Both the position numbers and the translations under genes were made by a program. Shown one piece after another: positions 13,575 through 23,813 of a stretch of 64,000 nt of DNA. Every line of letters begins with the position of its first letter. Within the stretch, counting starts at the first letter, position 1. The DNA comes from Onthophagus taurus (taxonomy: Eukaryota; Arthropoda; Insecta; Coleoptera; Scarabaeidae). The stretch is from contig NC_091966.1 of NCBI RefSeq assembly GCF_036711975.1, positions 42,973,501 to 43,037,500 on the forward strand, read 5' to 3'. Under the pieces are notes generated by a model that had not been told where the DNA came from, searched no databases, and saw only the letters and a list, made by a program, of their open reading frames with translations.

Positions 13575-14785
13575 AAGGTTATATTATAAAATTATTTTTT
13601 AATTAAAAATTCGTAATCTACATTAAAAAAGCTTCAAAAAGAGCCCAAACACCATATAATTATCTTCAAAAACAACCGAGATACGATTACTTATAAAACA
13701 ACGATCGTTTTTTGTTTTTTTATGAATTTTTGTTATAACTTGGGTAATTTTTGAGATAAATTAGTCGTGTTTGGACTCATTTTAAAGGATTTTTAATTTC
13801 CTATTCGATTCTACCCAAAAAATGCCCCCTTATTAATTGTTTTGACCCCGCATTTATACAATATCCGTTTAATTTACATGAAAATTGATTTATAGTCTTT
13901 TTTTGATTTATATAGATGATTTCTCTTTACAAGTCAACCATAAATTTTGATTAATTGACATCCGGTCCATACAGAAACCTTTTTTTTAGTTTTTCTTAAA
14001 AGTTTTATATAATAAAATTATTTTTTAATTAAAAATTCGTAATCTACATTGAAAAAGCTTCAAAACGAGCCCAAACACCATATAATTATCTTCAAAAACA
14101 ACCGAGATACGATTACTTATAAAACAACGATCGTTTTTTGTTTCTTTATGAATTTTGGTTATATCTTGGGTAATTTTTGAGATAAATTAGTCGTGTTTGG
14201 ACTCATTTTAAAGGATTTTTAATTTCTTATTCGATTCTACCCAAAAAATGCCCCCTTATTAATCGTTTTGACCCCGCATTCAAACAATATCCGTTTAATT
14301 TACATGAAAATTGATTTATAGTCTCTTTTTTGATTTATATAGATGATTTCTCTTTACAAGTCAACCATAAATTTTGATTAATTGAAATCCGGTCCATATA
14401 GAAACCTTTTTTTTAGTTCTTCTTAAAAGTTTTATATAATAAAATTATTTTTTAATTAAAAATTCGTAATCTACATTAAAAAAGCTTCAAAAAGAGCCCA
14501 AACACCATATAATTATCTTCAAAAACAACCGAGATACGATTATTTATAAAACACCGATCGTTTTTTGTTTTTTTTATGAATTTTGGTTATAACTTGGGTA
14601 ATTTTTGAGATAAATTAGTCGTGTTTGGACTCATTTTAAAGGATTTTTAATTTCCTATTTGATTCTACCCAGAAAATGCCCCCTTATTAATCGTTTTTGA
14701 CCCCGCTTTCAACAATACCCCTTTAATTTACATGAAGACTGATTTATAGTTGACTTGTATAGATGATTTCTCTTTACAAGTCAAC
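13575..14785. repeat. 427-bp tandem array, about 2.8 copies
   Basis: AATTCGTAATCTACATT recurs at about 13608, 14034 and 14461 (spacing 426-427). Each unit carries the same inverted core as the upstream 439-bp array (GCCCAAACACC... and GTCGTGTTTGGACTCATTTT), while the rest of the unit is different. The last copy breaks down at about 14760. Confidence 0.93.
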
Positions 14786-16040
14786 ATTCTTGTAATTTAT
14801 ATCCGTAAGAGGTGGGAATGCAAAATTATCGTGTATAAACCGGCGAAGATAACTGTAAAATGAGGTGAGGAATATCTGGTGCAAAAGATTGATTGAAGCT
14901 GGTGTCCTGGTGAAGGTGGGTCAAGAGTTGAAAATATTTCCGTGTAATTTCGCGAAATTTATTAACTGTCTGTAGAAAAAAAAATCGAAAGAAAGAAAAC
15001 GAAAGTTAAAACGAGCTTATAAATTCGTTACCTTCTTTGATATAAAATTCTTGGACAGGTTTATTACTATCTTTATTTTCTATGATAACTTTCTTTAAAA
15101 AGGCATGGAGAAACGTTTCTAAAATCGCATTGATTTTCTTTTAATTAAAATGAAAAATTAAAATATGGCGCGTTAATAATTGTGAATTAACGAAGAGAAA
15201 GTTTTGTTGTAAATAAACATAAGGTACATAAAGTTTAATATTGAAATAATTTATTTTTCAAACTAAAAAGAAAAAACTAAAGAGACAAAAAAGTACCAAT
15301 AATGGATAAGTTTTACAACCCATATCTTTTTATGTTAATATTGCATGACGTTAAAAAATTGTTATAAGAAAATCAAAGAGGTTGTGAATTTCATCCCTTT
15401 AGAGGGTGCTAGGAAAGTTTAAGGTATGGTTGAAAATAAGGTATTAACCAATTTAACAGCTCATAGCTCGAAAACAAAAGAGTTGCGACCCTATGTTTAT
15501 ATAAAAAACTTGTCTTATTTTTCCAAGTACTACATCCTAGTAAAGTTTCGCGATTAAAAACTGAACCACCCTCCCTGTATATTACAATATACAGGATGTA
15601 TTAAATGTCTGGAATATAACCAATAACTTCGCCATTTGTGGTTTTAAAGAAAAATGTTTCAAATACAAGTTTCTTTATTGATCATGGCGCATTTTTTGGC
15701 GTTATTTGCTTGTTTGTATTGTTTTTTGTTTCGTTGCTGTGGCAACCAACATTGATTTGTTAAATGGGATGCATATATTTTTTTTTGCATACTTTGATAG
15801 AAGATAAGTCCCTCTATGCGATGAACATATCAAATCATATGGTTGTATAAGAAAAAAAATCAAGAAAATATGGGTTTTTTGAAAGTCTTAAATCAGCTAA
15901 TTACAATCAAAGTAGGCACCGAAACAACGCCGTTGAGAGTTTTAAATGTCAAAAAAATTACAGTTTCAACAATTATGAATAATTAATAATGTATTGGTAA
16001 CTGTTTTTGGTCAGCAACTTTTTGGAAGATTTTTAACACT
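14786..16040. other. mostly unassigned sequence with two mariner-like element edges
   Basis: No complete gene is seen. At about 15583-15605 two element ends abut: ...CCTCCCTGTATATTACAATATACAGGATG, which resembles the edge of one TA-flanked mariner-like repeat followed by the start of another; no partner ends were found. A short minus-strand open stretch at 14826-14906, preceded by a pyrimidine-rich AG, could be a small exon (see findings). Confidence 0.4.
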
Positions 16041-19000
16041 TTCGGTGTCAAAATTTTTTTTTAATATTTTGGATACTGTGGATTGTTTAATTTGTGTATT
16101 AGTATAAATTAGCTTTTAGGAATTTTTAAATTAGCATCTTTTACTTTTAGGTTATACGAAAATGTAAGTTTTGTTTCAACATTTTTTTTCTCAATATTTT
16201 TCCAATTAAACCCAATAATTATTATACATCATTTTAAAGAGAAAGCTTTGAGCTTTAATTTAGAACAAGTCTCATTTTTTAATTTCAATAAATACGGTTT
16301 CCAGGAAGTTTTAAATTGGTATCTTTTTCGACACTCTTAGGTTGTACAAAAATGTAGGTTTTATTTCAACATTTTTTTTCTCAATATTTTTCCAATCCAA
16401 CCTAACAATTATTATACATCATTTTAAAGAGAAAGTTTGGAGCTTTAATTTAAAATGAGTCTCATTCCTTAATTTCAATAAATACGGCTTCCAGGAATTT
16501 TTAAATTAGTATCTTTTTTGACACTTTTAGGTTATACGAAAATGTAAGTTTTGTTTCAACATTTTTTTTCCCAAATATTTTTCCAATCCAACCCAGCAAT
16601 TATTATACATCATTTTAAAGACAAAGCTTTGAGCTTTAATTTAAAATAAGTCTCATTCCTTAATTTCAATAAATACGGCTTCCAGGAATTTTTAAATTAG
16701 CATCTTTTTTGACACTCTTAGGTTGTACAAAAATGTAGGTTTTATTTCAACATTTTTTTTCTCAATATCTTTCCAATCCAACCCAACAATTATTATACAT
16801 CATTTTAAAGAGAAAGCTTTAAGCTTTAATTTAGAACAAGTCTCATTTCTTAATTTCAATAAATACGGCATCCAGAAACTTTTAAATTAGCATCTTTTTG
16901 ACACTTTTAGGTTATACGAAAATGTAAGTTTTGTTTCAATACTCTTTTTCTCAATATTTTTCCAATCCAACCCAACAATTATTATACATCATTTTAAAGA
17001 GAAAGCTTTGAGCTTTAATTTAGAACAAGTCTCATTTCTTAATTTCAATAAATACGGCATTCAGGAATTTTTAAATTAGTATCTTTTTTGACACCTTTAG
17101 GTTATACTAAAATGTAGGTTTCATTTCAACATTTTTTTTCTCAATATTTTTCCAATCCACCCCAACAATTATAATACATCATTTTAACGAGAAAGTTTGG
17201 AGCTTTAATTTAAAATGAGTCTCATTCCTTAATTTCAATAAATACAGCTTCCAGGAATTTTTAAATTAGCATCTTTTTTGACACTTTTAGGTTATACGAA
17301 AAAGTAAGTTTTGTTTCAACATTTTTTTTCTTAATATTTTTCCAATCCAACCCAACAATTATTATACATCATTTTAAAGAGAAAGCTTTGAGCTTTAATT
17401 TAGAACAAGTCTCATTCTTTAATTTCAATTAATACGGCTTCCAGGAATTTTTAAATAGGCATCTTTTTTGACACTCTTAGGTTGTGCCGAAATGTACATA
17501 GGTTTTATTTCAACATTTTTTTTCTCAATATTTTTCCAATCCAACCCAATAATTATTATACATCATTTTAAAGAGAAAGCTTTGAGCTTTAATTTAGAAC
17601 AAGTCTCATTCTTTAATTTCAATAAATACGGCTTCCAGGAATTTTTAAAATGGCATCTTTTTTGACACTCTTAGGTTGTACCGAAATGTAAGTTTTATTT
17701 CAACATTTTTTTTCTCAATATTTTTCCAATCCAACCCAACAATTATTACACATCATTTTAAAGAGAAAGCTTTGAGCTTTAAATTGAGATAACCTTGTGG
17801 ATGTGTCTCGTCGTCATAATTTATTAATTAACTCAGCAAAAACCGATGTTATTGTTTTTGGCCCGAAAAAACTTAGGGAAAGAATTAAACCCAAACTTGA
17901 CATACGTATAGGAAACCAACAATTAACGTGCAAAGATTCAGTTAAAAGTTTGGGAATAATTATTGATGAGAATCTAACTTTCAATGAATATATTAATAAA
18001 AAGATCCGGGCGGCATACTGTCAATTAAAATCCATTTATAACGCGCGTCATTTCCTAACCGGTAGCAGTAAACGTTTACTTTGTGAGAGCCTGGTGTTAT
18101 CGGGTTTTAACTATGGGGACATGTTGTACTCCTCTTTTCTATCTAAACGTATAGCTCAAAAAATACAAAAAGTACAAAATTCATGTCTGCGACTAATTTT
18201 TGGTATAAGGCGACGAGAGCACATTAGTCACAAGTTGATTGAAATAAGCTGGTTAAATATGATCAACCGCAGAAAATTACATTGCGCAACAGCTTATTTC
18301 AATATTATAACGACAGGTCGACCACCCTACCTGCGCCGGAAGATACGGTACAGGACGGACGTGCACACCCTCAATATTAGGTTTAAGGGAACTCTCACAC
18401 CACCCATTCACAAACGTCAATTTTTTAAAAAATGCTATTCTTACCAAATTTCAAAACTGGTTAACGAGATTTCTGGATCTGTAGGACTGTGCACGTCCGT
18501 TGCATTACTTAAACGTCGATATAGGGCAGCCTTGTTTTCGGCTCAATGCACCTTTCAGGGTTACCGATGATGTTAATACCTCAGCTCTGCCGTATTTGCG
18601 CATAAATTTTCTCTTGTTCGTGTTTTCTTTCTCTTTTCATGTTCTTTTCTGTTTTGTCTATGTTTATGTTTATTATTTTTAAGGGGGTGATTGTGGAAGA
18701 ACGATAGGAGACTATCGAACATCACCTTTTGTTCATAAATTTAAATTTAGATATATAAACTTTTTTGTATTTTCAATACTATGTACCTGTATCGATTTTT
18801 GTGAACAATAAACTTGTTTATTATTATTATTATTATTTAAAATAAGTCTCATTCCTTAATTTCAATGAATACGGCTTCCACGAATTTTTAAATTAGCATC
18901 TTTTTTGACACTTTTAGGTTATACGAAAATGTAAGTTTTGTTTCAAAAATTTTTTTCTCAATATTTTTCCAATCCAACCCAACAATTATTACACATCATT

Positions 19001-21775
19001 TTAAAGAGAGAGCTTTGAGCTTTAATTTAGAATAAGTCTCATTCCTTAATTTCAATAAATACGGCTTCCAGGAATTTTTAAATTAGTATCTTTTTTGACA
19101 CTTTTAGGTTATACAAAAATGTAAGTTTTGTTTCAACATTTTGTTTCTCAATATTTTTCCAATCCAACCTAACAATTATTATACATCATTTTAAAGAGAA
19201 AGCTTTGAGCTTTAATTTAAAATAAGTTTCATTCCTTAATTTCAATAAATACGGCATCCAGGAACTTTTAAATTAGCATCTTTTTTGACAGTTTTAGGTT
19301 GTACGAAAATGTAAGTTTTGTTTCAACATTTTTTTTCTCTATATTTTTCCAATCCAACCCAACAATTATTACACACCATTTTAAAGAGAAAGCTTTGAGC
19401 TTTAATTTAAAATAAGTTTCATTCCTTAATTTCAATAAATACGACTTCTAGGAATTTTTAAATTTGCATCTTTTTTGGCACTTTTAGGTTATTCGAAAAT
19501 GTAAGTTTTGTTTCAACATTTTTTTTCTCAATATTTTTCCAATCCAACCCATCAATTATTGTACATCATTTTAAAGAGAAAGCTTTGAGCTTTAAATTAA
19601 AATAAGTTTCATTCCTTAATTTCAATAAATACGGCTTCCACGAATTTTTAAATTAGCATCTTTTTTGCACTTTTAGGTTATACGAAAATGTAAGTTTTGT
19701 TTCAACATTTTTTTTCTCAATATTTTTCCAATCTAACCCAACAATTATTATACATCATTTTAAAGAGAAAGCTTTGAGCTTTAATTTAGAATAAATCTCA
19801 TTCTTTAATTTCAATAAATACGGCTTCTAGGAATTTTTAAATTGGCATCTTTTTTGACACTTTTAGGTTATACGAAAATGTAAGTTTTGTTTCAACATTT
19901 TTTTTGTCAATATTTTTCCAATCCAACCCAACAATTATTATAGATCATTTTAAAGAGAAAGCTTTGAGCTTTAATTTAGAATAAATCTCATTCTTTAATT
20001 TCAATAAATATGGCTTCTAGGAATTTTTAAATTATCATCTTTTTTGACACTTTTAGGTTATACGAAAATATAAGTTTTGTTTCAACATTTTTTTTCTCTA
20101 TATTTTTCCAATCCAACCCAACAATTATTATACATCATTTTAAAGAGAAAGCTTTGAGCTTTAATTTAGAACAAGTCTCATTCTTTAATTTCAATTAATA
20201 CGGCTTCCAGGAATTTTTAAATAGGCATCTTTTTTGACACTCTTAGGTTGTACCGAAATGTACATAGGTTTTATTTCAACATTTTTTTTCTCAATATTTT
20301 TCCAATCCAACCCAATAATTATTATACATCATTTTAAAGAGAAAGCTTTGAGCTTTAATTTAGAACAAGTCTCATTCTTTAATTTCAATAAATACGGCTT
20401 CCAGGAATTTTTAAAATGGCATCTTTTTTGACACTCTTAGGTTGTCCCGAAATGTAGGTTTTATTTCAACATTTTTTTTTCTCAATATTTTTCCAATCCA
20501 ACCCAACAATTATTACACATCATTTTAAAGAGAAAGTTTTGAGCTTTAATTTAAAATATGTTTCGTTCCTTAATTTCAATAAAAACGGCTTTCAGGAATT
20601 TTTAAATTAGCATCTTTTTGACACTTTTAGGTTATACGAAAATGTAAGTTTTGTTTCAACATTTTTTTTCTCAATATTTTTCCAATCCAACCCAACAATT
20701 ATTATAGATTATTTTAAAGAGAAAGCTTTGATCTTTAATTTAAAATAAGTCTCATTCCTTAATTTCAATAAATACGGCTTCCAGGAATTTTTAAATTAGC
20801 ATCTTTTTTGACACTCTTAGGTTGTACAAAAATGTAGGTTTTATTTCAACATTCTTTTTCTCTATATTTTTCCAATCCAACCCAACAATTATTATAGATT
20901 ATTTTAAAGAGAAAGCTTTGAGCTTTTATTTAAAATAAGTCTCATTCCTTAATTTCAATAAATACGTCTTCTAGGAATTTTTAAATTATCATCTTTTTTG
21001 ACACTTTTAGGTTATACGAAAATGTAAGTTTTATTTCAACATTTCTGTTCTCAATATTTTTCCAATCCAACCCAACAATTGTTATAAATCATTTGAAAGA
21101 GAAAGCTTTGAGCTTTAATTTAAAATAAGTCTCATTCCTTAATTTCAATAAATACGGCTTCCAAGAATTTTTAAATTAGCATCTTTTTTGACGACACTTT
21201 TAGGTTATACGAAAATGTAAGTTTTGTTTCAACATTTTTTTTCTCAATATTTTTCCAATGCAACCCAACAATTATTATATATCATTTTAAATAGAAAGTT
21301 TTGAGCTTTAATTTAGAATAAGTCTCATTCCTTAATTTCAATAAATACGGCTTCCAGGAATTTTTAAATTAGCATCTTTTTTGACACTTACGAAAATGTA
21401 AGTTTTGTTTCAATATTTTTTTTCTCTATATTTTTCCAATCCAACCCAACAATTATTATACACCATTTTAAAGAGAAAGCTTTGAGCTTTAGTTTAAAAT
21501 AAGTTTCATTCCTTAATTTCAATAAATACGGCTTCCAGGAATTTTTAAATTAGCATCTTTTTTGACACTTTTAGGTTATACGAAAATGTAAGTTTTGTTT
21601 CAACATCTTTTTCCTCAATATTTTTCCAATGCAACCCAACAATTATTATACATCATTTTAAAGAGAAAGCTTTGAGCTTTAATTTAAAATAAGTTTCATT
21701 TCTTAATTTCAATAAACACGGCTTCCAGGAATTTTTGAATTCGCATCTTTTTTGACACTTAGATTATGCGAAAAT
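16040..21775. repeat. 190-bp tandem array, about 25 copies, split by a LINE
   Basis: The phrase CTTTTAGGTTATACGAAAATG or its variant CTCTTAGGTTGTAC recurs every 189-191 bp (for example 16145, 16335, 16525, 16716, 16905, 17095, 17285). About nine copies lie before and about sixteen after the LINE insertion at 17785-18838. Two subtypes (GTTATACG with AAGTTTTG, and GTTGTACA with AGGTTTTA) alternate irregularly. Two short identical-looking frames (17468 and 20234) are only an in-phase variant of the repeat. Confidence 0.95.
17785..18838 (+). mobile_element. 5'-truncated LINE (RT C-terminal part), inserted in the 190-bp array
   Basis: An open frame from 17788 to 18570 begins DNLVDVSRRHNLLINSAKT and continues with KSLGIIIDENLTFNEYI, QKVQNSCLRLIFGIRRREHIS and the basic C-terminus: the segment that follows the YADD box in many non-LTR reverse transcriptases. 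The catalytic YADD itself is absent because the copy is 5'-truncated. A 3' UTR with GGAAGAACGATAGGAGACTA follows, then an (ATT)n tail at about 18820-18838, after which the 190-bp repeat resumes. The exact target duplication is ambiguous because the site is AT-rich. The frame is undamaged over 260 codons, suggesting a recent insertion. Confidence 0.9.
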
Positions 21776-22160
21776 AAGGCGATTGCATATTTTGTTAAAA
21801 CTAATTGTGAACATATTTCTAGTTTTCTGCCAGTTTGGCCAATATAAACACCTTTACATTCAGAACACTTGATTGAATACACATTTTCTTTCATTTTACT
21901 ATTAATTAATCTTATAATGATAATTAGAAAAGATATTAAGTATGTTGTTCCTATTGGAAAAAGCCAAAGAAATGTTGTATTTAGAAAAGATGATTGGTAA
22001 CATTATTAAAGTCAATAGGTTTATAAATGTTGAGTTCTTTTTCGGGTTTCGAATGTAATGATCGGTCTTAAATATATATTTTATTAAAAAGATTGTTAAT
22101 AATTTTCAAAGGAAATTTGGCTAAATTTTGTATAAAATTCATTTCTTTAATTTTATTTTC
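21775..22160 (-). mobile_element. Penelope-like element remnant (GIY-YIG region)
   Basis: On the minus strand the segment VYSIKCSECKGVYIGQTGRK (about 21800-21885) matches the start of the GIY-YIG endonuclease of Penelope-like retroelements, with the paired Cys and the VYIGQTGR box. Upstream codons (about 21900-22160) give NFIQNLAKFPLKIINNLFNK and ELNIYKPIDFNNV, resembling the linker before that domain. Stops interrupt it. It is cut by the 190-bp array on the left. Confidence 0.7.
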
Positions 22161-22308
22161 CTTGGATAGAGGATAATTATTTAATTTAATTATTTAACTT
22201 GCAACATGGATAAATGTGAATATACAATAAAAACATACAACAATCTAGCGCTAAATAACAATTAAAACTAGAACTAACACTAGAAAACTAAAATATACAA
22301 CAAACGGT

Positions 22309-23529
22309 TTAGTTTAACAAAAAAAAATATTTACCTTGTATTGTACTAATTGTTGGGTGAATATTTTTCTCAGAGTATTTAGGCGGTTTAAAATGAAAGA
22401 ACGAAGGGGAATACCCCGATCCAGTTCTACTAATCGAGCTAAAAGCTTCCTCCTTATCCTCCAAATAAACCCCATCTTTTCCTGTTGCAACTAATTGTCT
22501 CCCTTTCGGTATAAACATCACCGCGAAAATAACCGCACCTGTTACAACAAGTCCAAGTCCAAGACAAGCATCGCGATGTCTCTCGAGTACAACAAATCCA
22601 CTCAACGTCCAAACCAACCAAATTGGTACACTACAAAATATCGACAACCCAATATAAGTTGATTCCCGATAATTACTTCGTATACTTCGCGATTTCATCG
22701 CTAAAGCACCGACGAAAATGATTAAAAAGACAACGTAAATTAACGACAAGAGGATGTCGGAATATTGTGTTTTGCAGAATGGGATAACAATCGATTTGGT
22801 GACATCATCCGCGGTTACTAACATTGTGTGATGATTCGAGATGACATCGAAAGTTCTTTTTTGGATATCGGCCGGGTTTGTTAAAAGCCATTGGGTTCCA
22901 ATTGCTATTTGAATAAGAATTGCGAAAAACAACAGGAGACTTTGATAAGTAGCCGGGAGATAAACGCCACTGTTCAAACTAATCAAAAAGATGCATTTAA
23001 CGAGTAATGAGGCGAATATAATTGCGTACGCTAATCCGGTACCGAAACGAATAACCGCACACGTTAACGGAGTCGGTGTCGCTGCTATAATTATACCAAG
23101 AGTACCGCACATAAACACTCCTAAAAGAAGTACTTGTCCTAAAAATAAATGTCTTCGGCTCGGCGTGTTACGCGAGACTTTTAATAGTACGTAAAATTCG
23201 AAACACACAATAAAACTAATTAAAACCACAGCAATAGCTAGTAAAGGTACCACCCACGGTTCATTTCTAAACAGCGAAATTTGACCAAAAAAATCTTCGT
23301 TTTCAACGATCTTTTTCGATGAATCTTTTGTTACGATTGTTTTTATCGTTGTGGTCGTCGTCGGTTTTGAAGGAATCAAAAAATATTCGGTGCTCAATTC
23401 TAAACGCCTTTTTAATGCAAAAACGTCGAGCAACGTCGAATTGTTTTGGGCGCTTTTGTTGAAGTACTCTCCGAAACGATCTTTCAGATCGGATTTTGAA
23501 ACTGAATCGAGAAGATCGCCAAATTCCAT
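22309..23529 (-). CDS. class C G-protein-coupled receptor, short N-terminus (GPRC5-like orphan type)
   Basis: The ATG at 23529 is preceded in frame by a stop four codons upstream, so it is likely the true start. The 406-codon frame has a short N-terminal tail of about 90 residues with possible N-glycosylation sites (Asn24, Asn30) and no Venus-flytrap domain. Seven hydrophobic segments follow at roughly 92-116, 127-150, 155-184, 193-216, 258-278, 291-315 and 321-341. Cys157 at the start of TM3 and Cys252 before TM5 would form the conserved class C disulfide; the C-tail begins FIPKGRQL. A donor (CAAG|GTAAAT) at 22335/22334 strongly suggests that the coding exon ends after residue 398 and that the printed last residues (KYFFLLN) are intron read-through; the final exon was not found. 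The gene lies 285 bp downstream of nurim on the same strand. Ligand unknown; assignment to the insect GPRC5/CG32447-like group is a family-level guess. Confidence 0.8.
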   Translation of the reverse strand: MEFGDLLDSVSKSDLKDRFGEYFNKSAQNNSTLLDVFALKRRLELSTEYFLIPSKPTTTTTIKTIVTKDSSKKIVENEDFFGQISLFRNEPWVVPLLAIAVVLISFIVCFEFYVLLKVSRNTPSRRHLFLGQVLLLGVFMCGTLGIIIAATPTPLTCAVIRFGTGLAYAIIFASLLVKCIFLISLNSGVYLPATYQSLLLFFAILIQIAIGTQWLLTNPADIQKRTFDVISNHHTMLVTADDVTKSIVIPFCKTQYSDILLSLIYVVFLIIFVGALAMKSRSIRSNYRESTYIGLSIFCSVPIWLVWTLSGFVVLERHRDACLGLGLVVTGAVIFAVMFIPKGRQLVATGKDGVYLEDKEEAFSSISRTGSGYSPSFFHFKPPKYSEKNIHPTISTIQGKYFFLLN

Positions 23530-23729
23530 TTTGGCACATCCTTAACTGTTCGGTTCGCGCGGTGAACTGAATCGGCTGAATCGCCGCTCGAGGAAATGTT
23601 CAAGACGTCGTGTTGTGAGAAAGAGGAGGAGTTAATGTAGAGAGAGGATTCGGTTTGGTAAACAAACGTGGTTGAAAAAAGAAAAAAAGAAAAAGGTGCG
23701 AGAAATATTATTTCTTTGACCTCAAAAAG

Positions 23730-23743
23730 TTTATTAATTTATT
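23730..23743 (-). terminator. likely nurim polyadenylation signals
   Basis: Two AATAAA hexamers read on the minus strand at 23730-23735 and 23738-23743, about 70-85 nt past the nurim stop codon and upstream of the receptor start. Confidence 0.6.
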
Positions 23744-23813
23744 ATTATAAAAAGAAAATAACATAATAAAGCTGCATTAGTTAATTCATTAGATTTAAAT
23801 TTCCCACAAAAAT

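Noticed and set aside
15583..15605. Palindrome CCTGTATATTACAATATACAGG as a regulatory site
   Set aside because: More simply explained as two mariner-like element ends meeting at a TA target; no operator context.
17468..20431. Two nearly identical 65-codon frames (17468-17665 and 20234-20431)
   Set aside because: They are the same in-phase variant of the 190-bp repeat, low-complexity Phe/Asn-rich, and not conserved as frames in the other copies.
22991..23545. Open frames on both strands overlapping the receptor exon
   Set aside because: Opposite-strand or shifted-frame shadows of the receptor coding sequence with no protein-like features.
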